Of a stretch of 16,411 nucleotides of DNA, positions 7,361-14,612 are shown piece after piece. Source of the DNA: Vulcanimicrobiota bacterium (GTDB lineage Bacteria; Vulcanimicrobiota; Vulcanimicrobiia; Vulcanimicrobiales; Vulcanimicrobiaceae); contig JAFARW010000095.1 in the NCBI GenBank assembly GCA_019245275.1, positions 1-16,411 of the forward strand, given 5' to 3'. Every line of letters begins with the position of its first letter. The stretch's first letter is position 1. The notes below the pieces were generated by a model. That model was not told where the DNA came from. It saw only the letters and a list, made by a program, of their open reading frames with translations, and did no database searches. A program made the translations under genes and the position numbers.

Positions 7361-8142
7361 GCCCGCAGACCCTCGGTGTGCACAATCGCCGCCTGACCGA
7401 TGCACGCCGTTTGCTCAAATCGCGAGAACGGCGCGCGCAGGGGCGGTTCCTAATCGAGGGGCCGACGGTGCTTGCAGAAGCATTCGAGACGGGCGTCGAG
7501 ATCGAGTCGATCTTTGTGACCGCGGCAGCATTTGAGAGATCTGCGATCCTACGAGAACTCGATCAAAGAGAAGCGGCGCCCCCGATCTACTTGACTGACG
7601 ACCGCATCGTCAACTCGCTTTCCGACGTCGCAACTCCGGCAGGCATTGTCGCAATCGGCAAAAGTCGGCTGCTCGACCCGTCCAGGATCTTCGAAGAAGA
7701 CGGTTGCGTCCTCGTGCTCGCGGACCTGAACGATGCTGGTAATGCCGGCACGCTGGTTCGCGCCGCGGACGCGTTCGGGGTTTCGCGCGTTATCTTCGGC
7801 AGCGCCGGTGTCGAGCCGTACCATCCAAAGGTCGTGCGCTCGGCAGCTGGGTCGCTCTTTCGAACAAGCATCGCCGTCGGCGATCCGGCAACCCTCACAA
7901 CGGCCTCACGCGAGCGGGCGTGGACGGTGTTTGGACTCGCGCGCGATGGCGTACCGATCGACGGCTCCAAGATCGGCCGGCGCGCCGCGATCGTCGTGGG
8001 CCACGAGCGGCACGGCCTGGGCCGATGGCATGAGGCGTGCGGACGCCTGCTTGCGATACCCACTCCTGGACCGGCTGATTCCCTGAATGCGGCCGTCGCC
8101 GGGGCCATTGCGTTATACGAGGCGGCGCGGGCGCAAGAGTAG
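7357..8142 (+). CDS. TrmH/SpoU-family RNA 2'-O-methyltransferase
   Basis: SAM-dependent SPOUT methyltransferase that probably methylates a ribose in 23S rRNA (RlmB/TsnR-like). 261 residues. The N-terminal substrate-binding domain (RRAQGRFLIEGPTVLAEA, about residues 25-105) precedes the knotted catalytic domain with motif 1 LADLNDAGNAGTLVRAADAFG (121-141), motif 2 VVGHERHGL (213-221) and motif 3 IPTPGPADSLNAAVAGAIAL (234-253). Motif 2 has GHERHGL where GxEGxGL is usual, a small deviation. The position just upstream of pheS resembles the Bacillus ysgA-pheS-pheT order as I recall it, supporting an rRNA-methylase assignment. The exact target nucleotide cannot be read from sequence. Confidence 0.88.
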   Translation: MSPQTLGVHNRRLTDARRLLKSRERRAQGRFLIEGPTVLAEAFETGVEIESIFVTAAAFERSAILRELDQREAAPPIYLTDDRIVNSLSDVATPAGIVAIGKSRLLDPSRIFEEDGCVLVLADLNDAGNAGTLVRAADAFGVSRVIFGSAGVEPYHPKVVRSAAGSLFRTSIAVGDPATLTTASRERAWTVFGLARDGVPIDGSKIGRRAAIVVGHERHGLGRWHEACGRLLAIPTPGPADSLNAAVAGAIALYEAARAQE

Positions 8143-8153
8143 CCCCCGAGGCT

Positions 8154-8189
8154 TGTCAAGACAGTCTAAATCGGGCTTTCTGTCAAGAC
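8154..8189. repeat. Direct repeat of TGTCAAGAC upstream of the pheS leader
   Basis: The nonamer TGTCAAGAC occurs at 8154-8162 and 8181-8189, 27 bases apart. The first copy extends to CTTGTCAAG, an odd-centred palindrome. They lie about 25-60 bases upstream of the extended -10 promoter, where an activator or repressor site would sit. Between the methyltransferase stop (8142) and the promoter I see no other feature. Confidence 0.45.
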
Positions 8190-8209
8190 TACCCTGTGGA
8201 AAAGTCGCA

Positions 8210-8218
8210 TGCTATACT
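8210..8218 (+). promoter_or_regulatory. Extended -10 promoter before the pheS leader
   Basis: TGC followed by TATACT (8213-8218) forms an extended -10 element (TGn plus a 5/6 hexamer). No good -35 hexamer exists at 16-18 bases upstream, consistent with extended -10 use. The predicted start is about 8225, giving a leader of some 210 bases before pheS. Confidence 0.6.
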
Positions 8219-8248
8219 CTTCGCACGTCTCAAGCCCAGAGTGTCCAA

Positions 8249-8374
8249 ATGAGAAGGAGACACAGCGCACCTATGGCCACTTGCGACTTTTTCTGGAAGC
8301 TGTTCAAGACAACCGGGTCGATCAACGCATACCTGATTTATCGTCAGCTCCATCCGAGTCCGAATCCGTCGTAA
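8249..8374 (+). CDS. Short ORF resembling YqzL family; possible pheST leader peptide
   Basis: An ORF of 41 codons from ATG 8249, or 33 codons from the in-frame ATG 8273. The shorter product, MATCDFFWKLFKTTGSINAY then LIYRQLHPSPNPS, resembles the small YqzL-like family (pattern DFxWKxFxxTGxIxxYLxYxxL, from memory). AAGGAG (8254-8259) lies 13 bases before ATG 8273, slightly long. Codons 6 and 7 of the shorter form are TTT TTC, followed by TGG and soon another TTC, so three Phe and one Trp codons cluster near the start. It sits between a promoter and a strong terminator hairpin upstream of the PheRS genes, so it may be a genuine small protein, a regulatory leader, or both. Confidence 0.6.
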   Translation: MRRRHSAPMATCDFFWKLFKTTGSINAYLIYRQLHPSPNPS

Positions 8375-8430
8375 AGCGCAAAAAAGGTAGGGTTTCAAGA
8401 GCGCCCGGAAAGATGAACCGGGCGCTTTTT
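8373..8430 (+). terminator. Intrinsic terminator/attenuator immediately upstream of pheS
   Basis: AGCGCCCGG (8400-8408) pairs perfectly with CCGGGCGCT (8418-8426) around a 9-base loop and is followed by TTTT. Pairing can extend by three more bases into an A/T-rich stem. It lies only 8 bases before the pheS ATG. An alternative pairing exists: AAAGCGC (8373-8379), overlapping the TAA of the short ORF, is complementary to GCGCTTT (8422-8428) in the terminator's 3' arm. That geometry suits attenuation: a ribosome at the stop codon would hide AAAGCGC, while one stalled at the Phe codons would leave it free. The hairpin is seen; the regulatory role is inferred. Confidence 0.78.
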
Positions 8431-8438
8431 CATTTATA

Positions 8439-9473
8439 ATGAGCGATCTTGGGCAGCGGTTAAAGCAAATGCAAGCGCGTTTTGAAGACGCCCTTGCGGC
8501 CGCACAGGATCCGAAATCAGTCGACGCCGTCCGCGTCGCCTTCTTAGGACGCAACGGCGAGGTGACCAAGGTGCGCCGCGCGATCGGCTCGCTCGCTGCA
8601 AACGAACGCCCGAGTGCCGGGCGCGTGATCAACGAAGCGGTCGCACGGATGGAGGCGTCGTTAGACGCAACGCTCCGCAAGCGCGAAGGAAAAGCCTTCG
8701 AGGCGGCGCTCGAGCAGTCGATCGACGTGACGTTTCCGGCGCAACATCCCAACGTTGGCTCGCTGCATCCGATTCGGCGCGTGATGGACGATATCGCGTC
8801 GTATTTCGAGCGCCACGGCTTTGCGATCGTACTCGGTCCCGAGGCGGAGCCGGATTACTACAATTTCGATGCGCTCAACATTCCCCCCGACCACCCGGCG
8901 CGCGAAGGATTCGACTCGTTTTATCTGAGCGACGACATGCTCTTGCGCCCGCATACCTCGCCAATGCAGATTCGCACGCTCGAAGCGTTTGCGCCGCCGG
9001 TTGCGGTGATTGTCCCCGGCAAGTGTTATCGGCGGGACGCCGTCGATGCGCGGCACTCGTTCATGTTTCACCAAGTCGAGGGGTTGCTCGTTGGTGAGGC
9101 GATTCACTTCGGGCACCTCAAGGGGATGCTGATCGGGATGTGCCGCGAGCTTTTCGGTGTTGATACCGACGTGCGTTTTCGGCCGTCCTATTTTCCGTTT
9201 ACCGAACCGAGCGCGGAAGTTGACGCGCGGTGCCCCGTCTGTCAAGGAAGCGGCGGCACGTGCCGGATGTGCGGCGGCGCGGGCTGGATCGAGCTCGGCG
9301 GCTCCGGGATGGTGCATCCCAACGTCTTGCGCAATCTCAAGTACGATCCCGACGTCTACTCCGGCTGGGCATTCGGCTTCGGGCTCGAGCGCATCGCGCT
9401 GCGACGCTACGATATCGACGACATCCGCCGTTTCTTCGAGAACGATCCGCAATTTTTGGAGCAGCTCGCGTGA
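8439..9473 (+). CDS. pheS: Phenylalanyl-tRNA synthetase alpha subunit
   Basis: Catalytic subunit of the (alpha-beta)2 PheRS that charges tRNA-Phe. 344 residues. The N-terminal coiled-coil is about residues 1-90. The class II core has LRPHTSPMQIRTL, PGKCYRRDAVDARHSFMFHQVEG (motif 2), RFRPSYFPFTEPS, a zinc-ribbon-like insert CPVC...CRMC (Cys265, 268, 275, 278), GWIELGGSGMVHPNVL and motif 3 AFGFGLERIALRRYDIDDIR. ATG 8439 has no Shine-Dalgarno because the terminator hairpin ends just before it; an internal ATG at 8469 is a weaker alternative that trims 10 residues. The TGA overlaps the pheT GTG as GTGA (9470-9473). Confidence 0.96.
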   Translation: MSDLGQRLKQMQARFEDALAAAQDPKSVDAVRVAFLGRNGEVTKVRRAIGSLAANERPSAGRVINEAVARMEASLDATLRKREGKAFEAALEQSIDVTFPAQHPNVGSLHPIRRVMDDIASYFERHGFAIVLGPEAEPDYYNFDALNIPPDHPAREGFDSFYLSDDMLLRPHTSPMQIRTLEAFAPPVAVIVPGKCYRRDAVDARHSFMFHQVEGLLVGEAIHFGHLKGMLIGMCRELFGVDTDVRFRPSYFPFTEPSAEVDARCPVCQGSGGTCRMCGGAGWIELGGSGMVHPNVLRNLKYDPDVYSGWAFGFGLERIALRRYDIDDIRRFFENDPQFLEQLA

Positions 9474-11830
9474 AAGTTCCGATCGGGTGGTTACGGGAAT
9501 TCGTCGATCTGCCCGTTGATTCGCAAGCAATCGCCGACCGTTTAGCGCAGATCGGTTTCCCCGTTGAAGACATAACGAAGCGCCCGGCCCTCTCGGGGAT
9601 CGTCATTGGGCGCATCGCTACGCTCGAGCGACATCCGAACGCAGATCGATTGCTCGTCGCGAGTGTCGATGTCGGTGACGGCCGCCGTTTGAATATCGCG
9701 ACCGCCGCGAGGAACGTCGCCGTCGATCAGACGATCGCCGTTGCAACGATCGGCGCACAGTTGCCAAGCATAACTATCGAACGGCGCAAAATGCGCGGCT
9801 TTGAATCGGAAGGGATGATGATCTCCGCCGATGAGCTCGCGCTGCCCGCTGAGTGGTTCGAAGACGGCATCTTGCAACTTAATGGTGACGCGCATCTCGG
9901 CGAGGACGTCGTGCAGTGGCTGCAACTATGTGACGACGTGCTGGACGTTGAAATCACCGCGAACCGGCCGGACGCGATGTCCGTTTTCGGTCTCGCCCGC
10001 GAACTGTCGGCCGCGTACGACACGCCGCTGCGCTCGCCGGCCGGCATGGAGCCGGTCGCGCCGGGCGGTACCGACCCGCAAGGCGTTAGAGTGACGCTGA
10101 AATCGAAAGACTGCACACGCTTCGTCGCGCAGCGCTTTAGCGACGTTCGTATCGGCACCTCGCCGCTGTGGATGCGGGTGCGCTTGGCGCTCGCAGGGCA
10201 GCGACCGATCAACAACATCGTCGACATTTCGAACTACGTGATGCTCGAAGTCGGCCAGCCGCTGCACTTTTACGACGCGGACAAGATCACGGGCCGGCAT
10301 TTGATCGCACGCGATGCGCAAGAACGCGAGCCGCTTACCACACTTGATGGCGCGCATTACGAACTCAAGCCGCGCGATCTCGTCATCGCGGACGAAGCCG
10401 GCGCGCAGGGCCTCGCCGGCTTAAAGGGCGGCCAAAAGACCGAAGTGACCGAGTCGACGAGCGCGATCATCTTGGAAGCCGCGAATTTCAACGGCGCGCG
10501 CGTTCGCCGCATGAGCGCCGCGTTAGGGCTTCGCACCGAGGCCTCGGCGCGGCACGAAAAAGGCCTCGCTCCGATCCTGACCGACTTCGGCGCAACACGC
10601 GCCGCGACGCTGCTCGCCGCGGAAGGCGCGACGGTGCATCCGGCGTTGATCTTCGGCGCGTCGATCGAACCGCTGCCTCCAATCCGCTTTCCGATCGGTG
10701 AAGTCAAACGGCTGCTCGGCTTCGAGTTGGAAGGCGAGAAAATTGATGCGCCGTTGGAAGATCTCGGCTTCGGCGTGACGTCAAAGGCGCGCGACCGCCT
10801 TGACGTGACTCCACCGCTTTGGCGCCGCGATGTCACTTGTGCGGCGGACATCGTCGAGGAAATCGCGCGCATGACCGGCTATGACAACGTGCCGGCCGAA
10901 CTTCCGGCGCTTGCGCCGCGCGACATCTCGAGCGCCGAGTACTTTGTCGAACGAACTGCATCACGCGCGCTGCAGGCGCTCGGTTACCACGAGATCGTTT
11001 CGTACTCGCTGCACGGAGCGCGCGTACTTGAAAAGTACGCTACCGCCGGTTTAACGAGTCTGCCGCTGGCAGAGGTTCGCAATCCGCTCTCGGAAGACCA
11101 ACGCTACTTGCGCCGCACGCTGGAGCCCGGTTTCCTCGAGCATTTCGCGCGCTTTCGCGAGCCGATGAAGATCTTTGAAATCGGCCACGTCTTCGATCCG
11201 AGCGGGCCGGTCGACGAGCACGCCATGGCGGGCTTCGCATTTACCGCCGCTGCAATCGATGAGCCGCCGTGGAGCGACACGCATTTTCTGCGATTGAAAG
11301 GCGACGCCGAAGCGGTAATTGCCGAGTTGGCCGGTCGTCGACCGCAAGCCCAAGCGATGCAACTCAATGGATTTCATCCTGGAAAGACGGCGGCGTTGCT
11401 GATTGACGAACGGCGCGTCGCTTACATCGGCGCGATCGATCCGCGACTCGCCAGCGCTTACGACATTGATTTGGAGGTCTACGCCGGCGGCATCGAACTG
11501 GAAAACCTTCCTGCGCGCGTTGCTCCGCGTTTTGTGGCGCCTTCGCGCTTCCCGACGACGCAGCGCGATTTGGCGTTCATCGTTCCACTCGAGGTGACAG
11601 CCGCGGCGCTCGAAACTGATATCGCGACTGCAGCCGGTCCACTGTGCAAACACGTCCATGTCTTCGATGAGTATCGGGGCCTGCAAGCGGGTCCGGACCG
11701 CAAGAGTCTTGCCGCGCGCCTGACGTTGGGCCGCGACGATGGGACGATGACGGATTCCCAGGCGGACGAAGTTGTTGAGCGCGTTCTCAGTGCACTGCAC
11801 CAGAAGTTCGGCGCAACGATCAGGCGCTAA
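9470..11830 (+). CDS. pheT: Phenylalanyl-tRNA synthetase beta subunit
   Basis: 786 residues from GTG 9470, a normal length. Domains in order: a tRNA-binding OB fold (about 40-150, with IGRIATLERHPNADRLLVA), B3/B4 with editing activity (about 210-375, with INNIVDISNYVMLEVGQPLH and GLRTEASARHEKGL), B5 (about 403-473), a catalytic-like core (about 490-680, with NPLSEDQRYLRRTLEPGFL), and the C-terminal FDX-ACB anticodon-binding domain (about 693-786, with RFPTTQRDLAFIV and KSLAARLTLGRDDGTMT). GTG is chosen because VPIGWLREFVDLP is the family N-terminus; the frame is open further upstream through pheS. TAA shares one base with the cvpA ATG, so all three genes are translationally coupled. Confidence 0.97.
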   Translation: MKVPIGWLREFVDLPVDSQAIADRLAQIGFPVEDITKRPALSGIVIGRIATLERHPNADRLLVASVDVGDGRRLNIATAARNVAVDQTIAVATIGAQLPSITIERRKMRGFESEGMMISADELALPAEWFEDGILQLNGDAHLGEDVVQWLQLCDDVLDVEITANRPDAMSVFGLARELSAAYDTPLRSPAGMEPVAPGGTDPQGVRVTLKSKDCTRFVAQRFSDVRIGTSPLWMRVRLALAGQRPINNIVDISNYVMLEVGQPLHFYDADKITGRHLIARDAQEREPLTTLDGAHYELKPRDLVIADEAGAQGLAGLKGGQKTEVTESTSAIILEAANFNGARVRRMSAALGLRTEASARHEKGLAPILTDFGATRAATLLAAEGATVHPALIFGASIEPLPPIRFPIGEVKRLLGFELEGEKIDAPLEDLGFGVTSKARDRLDVTPPLWRRDVTCAADIVEEIARMTGYDNVPAELPALAPRDISSAEYFVERTASRALQALGYHEIVSYSLHGARVLEKYATAGLTSLPLAEVRNPLSEDQRYLRRTLEPGFLEHFARFREPMKIFEIGHVFDPSGPVDEHAMAGFAFTAAAIDEPPWSDTHFLRLKGDAEAVIAELAGRRPQAQAMQLNGFHPGKTAALLIDERRVAYIGAIDPRLASAYDIDLEVYAGGIELENLPARVAPRFVAPSRFPTTQRDLAFIVPLEVTAAALETDIATAAGPLCKHVHVFDEYRGLQAGPDRKSLAARLTLGRDDGTMTDSQADEVVERVLSALHQKFGATIRR

Positions 11831-12366
11831 TGGGGCTCGTTTGGCCGGATCTCATCATCGGAGCGATCGTCTTGATCGTAACGCTCAAGGGTTATAAGCG
11901 CGGTTTTGTTTCAGAGCTCGCCGGTGTCGTCGCGCTTTTTGCCGCGCTCATCACGCCCTTTTGGTATAGCGGCTTTGCCGATCAAGGGCTAGAGAATTAT
12001 CTTCACTTGGGCCCGGGCTCCGCACATGTGATCGCGATGTTCATCGTCGGGCTGATCACGTACATCGTCGTTATTTTACTCGCGTGGTTTCTCAATCGCT
12101 TCGCAAAGCTTCCCTTCCTCGGGCTTGGCAACGCGCTGGCCGGCGGCGCGGTCGGTTTGCTCAAATCGATCGTTTTTGTGTGGTTCATCCTCTATATTGC
12201 CTTGCTGTTTCCGCTATCGCGCGACATCCGAACCGATTTGCACAACTCTCGGCTCGTGGCGCTGCTGACTCAGCCAGATGGACGCATCGACGGAGCGATC
12301 ACGTCGGCATTGCCATGGTTTGCGCGGCCCTTCGTCCATCCGTTCTTCGCGCGTCACCGCGTATAG
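11830..12366 (+). CDS. CvpA family membrane protein
   Basis: 178 residues with about four membrane segments: PDLIIGAIVLIVTLKGYKRG, LAGVVALFAALITPFWY, VIAMFIVGLITYIVVILLAWFL and GAVGLLKSIVFVWFILYIAL. The first segment ending in KGYKRGFVSELAG and the NRFAKLPFLGLGNALAGGAVGLLKS stretch are typical of CvpA, a family linked to colicin V production in E. coli whose role is otherwise unclear. It starts at TAATG, overlapping the pheT stop by one base, so it is the last gene of the pheST operon. A CvpA gene also lies downstream of pheST in Bacillus, as I recall. Its last 68 bases overlap the 3' end of the convergent aminotransferase gene. Confidence 0.85.
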   Translation: MGLVWPDLIIGAIVLIVTLKGYKRGFVSELAGVVALFAALITPFWYSGFADQGLENYLHLGPGSAHVIAMFIVGLITYIVVILLAWFLNRFAKLPFLGLGNALAGGAVGLLKSIVFVWFILYIALLFPLSRDIRTDLHNSRLVALLTQPDGRIDGAITSALPWFARPFVHPFFARHRV

Positions 12367-13600
12367 GCGGCTCCTCTAAGCGCAAAAAGACTTCCAGCGC
12401 CGCCTTCGCGGCTGAACCTTTTTTGACAGACATCCCGGCCTCGGTGAGAACCGCCTCAACGGCGCTCAAGAGCGCGATCACATCGGTTTGCGCTAGATCG
12501 CCCATCGTCCCGATGCGGAAGATCTTGCCGCGCAGATGTTCCTGTCCGCCGGAGAGCGTCATCCCATATTCTTCGCGCAAGGTCCGCAGCACAGCGCCAA
12601 AATCGATTCCAGAATGAATGTTGACGGCGACGACCGTGTTGGAGTGAGCATTCGCGCGCGAAAAGAGGTCCAGCCCCAATGCTTGAGCGCCGGCTCGGAT
12701 CGCCGCCGCGTAGGATGCAAGGCGTTGCCAAACATTTGAAGCGCCTTCAGCCGCGTATCGATCGAGCGCTGTTTCGACCGCAAAGAGCGTCGAGACGGGC
12801 GGCGTCCACGGCGTTTGGCCGAGCGCACCAAAGTCGAGGGCCTTACGTAGGTTGAAATAAAATGACGGCACCTCGGAAGTTTCGAGCCGATCGACGGCGC
12901 GATCGCTTAACGCGACCATCGCGACTCCTGGCGGCGCCGCCAATACTTTCTGCGAAGCGGCGACGACAGCATCGAAACCCCATTCGTCCATTCTCACGTC
13001 ACTTGCACCGAGTCCGCTCACCGAGTCGACAAGCGTCATCGCACCGTGGTCGGCAACGCCGCGACTGAGCGCCGCAAGATCGTTCTGAACTCCGGTTGAC
13101 GTCTCGTTATGCGTCAGCAGGATGCCGTCGATCTGGCGCTTGCGATCGGCGCGCAATCGCTCGGCAAGCCGGTTCGGATCCAGCGCATTTCCGAACTCCG
13201 TTTCTAAGATCTCGACATCGCAACCATAGGCGCGCGCAATTTCGGCAAAACGCAAACCGAACAGACCAACCGGACACGCCAAGAGTCGATCGCCCGGCGA
13301 GAACAAACTGACGAGGGCGGCTTCCATGCCCCCCGTTCCCGACGATCCCAAGATCGCGATTGCGCCGGACGTTCCAAAGAGTGGGCGCAATTGATGGGTG
13401 ATGCGTTCGATCAGTTGTGCGAACGCCGGTCCGCGGTGATCGATCAACGGCCTTCTCAGCGATTCCAACACAGGCGCTGAAACGGTGACGGGGCCAGGGA
13501 TGAACAACAGCTCGCGTTTGATGTGGACGCCTCCGCGCGGACTCGCTTGCGGAGGTGTTGTATTAGGCCGTATGCAGTCCTTCGAGAGCGTGCGGCTCAC
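12299..13600 (-). CDS. Class V aminotransferase (alanine-glyoxylate / serine-pyruvate type)
   Basis: PLP enzyme of the AGXT/SPT group. The core begins at RELLFIPGPVTV (residues 29-40 from GTG 13600) and has GSSGTGGMEAAL, LLTHNETSTGV (164-166 near the cofactor), the Asp192 motif LVDSVSGLGA, the Schiff-base lysine in AASQKVLAAPPG (Lys218) and FRIGTMG. The start is unclear: GTG 13600 would lie antisense within selD and adds about 26 unlikely residues. No ATG, GTG or TTG occurs between it and the conserved core, but an ATC at 13522 lies 7 bases after GGAGG. The C-terminus has about 35 extra residues that overlap cvpA antisense. Divergent from selD; the substrate cannot be assigned. Confidence 0.87.
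   Translation of the reverse strand: MSRTLSKDCIRPNTTPPQASPRGGVHIKRELLFIPGPVTVSAPVLESLRRPLIDHRGPAFAQLIERITHQLRPLFGTSGAIAILGSSGTGGMEAALVSLFSPGDRLLACPVGLFGLRFAEIARAYGCDVEILETEFGNALDPNRLAERLRADRKRQIDGILLTHNETSTGVQNDLAALSRGVADHGAMTLVDSVSGLGASDVRMDEWGFDAVVAASQKVLAAPPGVAMVALSDRAVDRLETSEVPSFYFNLRKALDFGALGQTPWTPPVSTLFAVETALDRYAAEGASNVWQRLASYAAAIRAGAQALGLDLFSRANAHSNTVVAVNIHSGIDFGAVLRTLREEYGMTLSGGQEHLRGKIFRIGTMGDLAQTDVIALLSAVEAVLTEAGMSVKKGSAAKAALEVFLRLEEPPIRGDARRTDGRRAAQTMAMPT
13530..13555. repeat. Inverted repeat in the selD / aminotransferase divergent region
   Basis: CCTCCGC (13530-13536) and GCGGAGG (13549-13555) form a perfect 7-base inverted repeat with a 12-base loop. Each arm supplies a GGAGG on one strand: 16 bases before the selD ATG, and 7 bases before an ATC that begins the conserved aminotransferase core. 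In RNA the hairpin could sequester either site; in DNA it could be an operator. Confidence 0.45.
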
Positions 13601-14612
13601 CGAACTTTCGTCGTGCGCAGGTTGAGCGAGTAAACTCGGCTCCGCCGAGCTGGCGCAAGTCTTGCGCCGCTTGCCCGCAACAACCGACGAACGGGTGATC
13701 GTCGGCGTCGCGACGAGCGACGACGCCGGCGTCTATCGGGTCAAAGACGATCTGGCAATCGTGCAGACCGTTGACTTCTTCACGCCCATCGTTGACGATC
13801 CGTTTGATTTCGGGCGCATCGCGGCCGCGAACAGTCTATCCGATGTCTACGCGATGGGTGCGACGCCGATTTCCGCACTGAACATCGCCGCCTTTCCAAG
13901 CGAGACGCTCGACATCCGCATTCTCGAACGGATCATCGAAGGCGGCGCAGCGATCGCCGAAGCGGCGAAGGTCGCGATTGTCGGCGGCCATACGATCAAA
14001 GATCCGGAGCCGAAATACGGTATGGCCGTCGTCGGTATTGCCGACCCGCGCCAAATCGTCACGAACGCCGGCGCGAAGCCCGGCGACGTTCTGCTGCTGA
14101 CCAAGCCGCTTGGGACGGGCATTCTCGCGACGGCTCTCAAGCATGAAGCGATTTCTGCCGAGGAAATGGCACAAGCCGTGCGCTGGATGGTGCAGCTAAA
14201 CGATAAGGCATCCGTTGCGATGGTAAAGCACGGAGCTCACGCCGCCACAGACGTTACGGGATTCGGCCTGTTAGGTCATGCGCTTGAAGTTGCGCGCGCT
14301 TCGCACGTTCGCCTGATCATCGACTCAAACGCGGTGCCGCTAATGGAAAGCGTACTGACCTTAATTGAAGTCGGCCACATTCCGAGCGGCTCGCGCGACA
14401 ACGCGCGAACGCAATCCGAGTTTGTCACGTTTGCGGACGACGTGTCCGCACCGTTGCGGCTTGCGCTTTCGGATGCGCAAACATCGGGCGGCCTGTTAAT
14501 GGCAATTCCTCCCGAGCGCGGCGGCGCGCTCAAGCAATCAATCCAAAATGATGGCGGATTTGCCGCTGAGATCGGCCGCGTTACGAGTGGCGACGGAATC
14601 GAGGTTCGCTAA
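13572..14612 (+). CDS. selD: Selenophosphate synthetase, selenocysteine-containing
   Basis: Makes selenophosphate from selenide and ATP, the selenium donor for selenocysteine and 2-selenouridine. Reading from ATG 13572, TGA at 13623-13625 falls at residue 18 in SSCAG-U-ASKLGSAELAQ, exactly where SelD has its catalytic Cys or Sec, with the essential Lys three residues later (Lys21; compare Cys17/Lys20 in E. coli). If TGA is read as Sec the product is 346 residues, the normal SelD length. Later motifs: DDAGVYRVKDDLAIVQTVDF, NSLSDVYAMGATPISALNIA, VGGHTIKDPEPKYGMAV, HAATDVTGFGLLGHALEVA and SDAQTSGGLL. Starting at TTG 13662, as an ORF caller would, deletes the catalytic site. TAA abuts the stop of the convergent DUF1801 gene. 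Confidence 0.93.
13626..13668 (+). promoter_or_regulatory. Bacterial SECIS element of selD
   Basis: Downstream of the Sec TGA there are two consecutive perfect hairpins. CTCGGC/GCCGAG (13635-13640 with 13644-13649, loop TCC) comes first. GGCGCAA/TTGCGCC (13652-13658 with 13662-13668, loop GTC) comes second. The second has a 7-bp upper stem, a 3-base apical loop beginning with G, and lies 33 bases after TGA. This fits the published bacterial SECIS description (upper stem 4-16 bp, loop 3-14, G in the first two loop positions, 16-37 bases from TGA), as I recall it. It would bind SelB to deliver Sec-tRNA. Confidence 0.75.

Noticed and set aside
8225..8438. T-box riboswitch upstream of pheS
   Set aside because: No T-box consensus or specifier-loop features were found; only a terminator and a short ORF are visible.
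8435..8440. Perfect TATAAT overlapping the pheS ATG as a promoter
   Set aside because: No -35 element at the right distance, and a transcript would begin inside pheS; likely a by-product of A/T-rich sequence after the terminator.
8661..9530. 289-codon minus-strand open frame across pheS
   Set aside because: Antisense shadow of pheS; no family motif, composition mirrors the coding strand.
11051..11800. 249-codon minus-strand open frame across pheT
   Set aside because: Antisense shadow of pheT with no recognisable domain.
13662..14612. selD starting at TTG 13662
   Set aside because: It lacks the catalytic Sec/Cys and Lys motif and lies inside the SECIS stem; the upstream frame is clearly SelD across the TGA.
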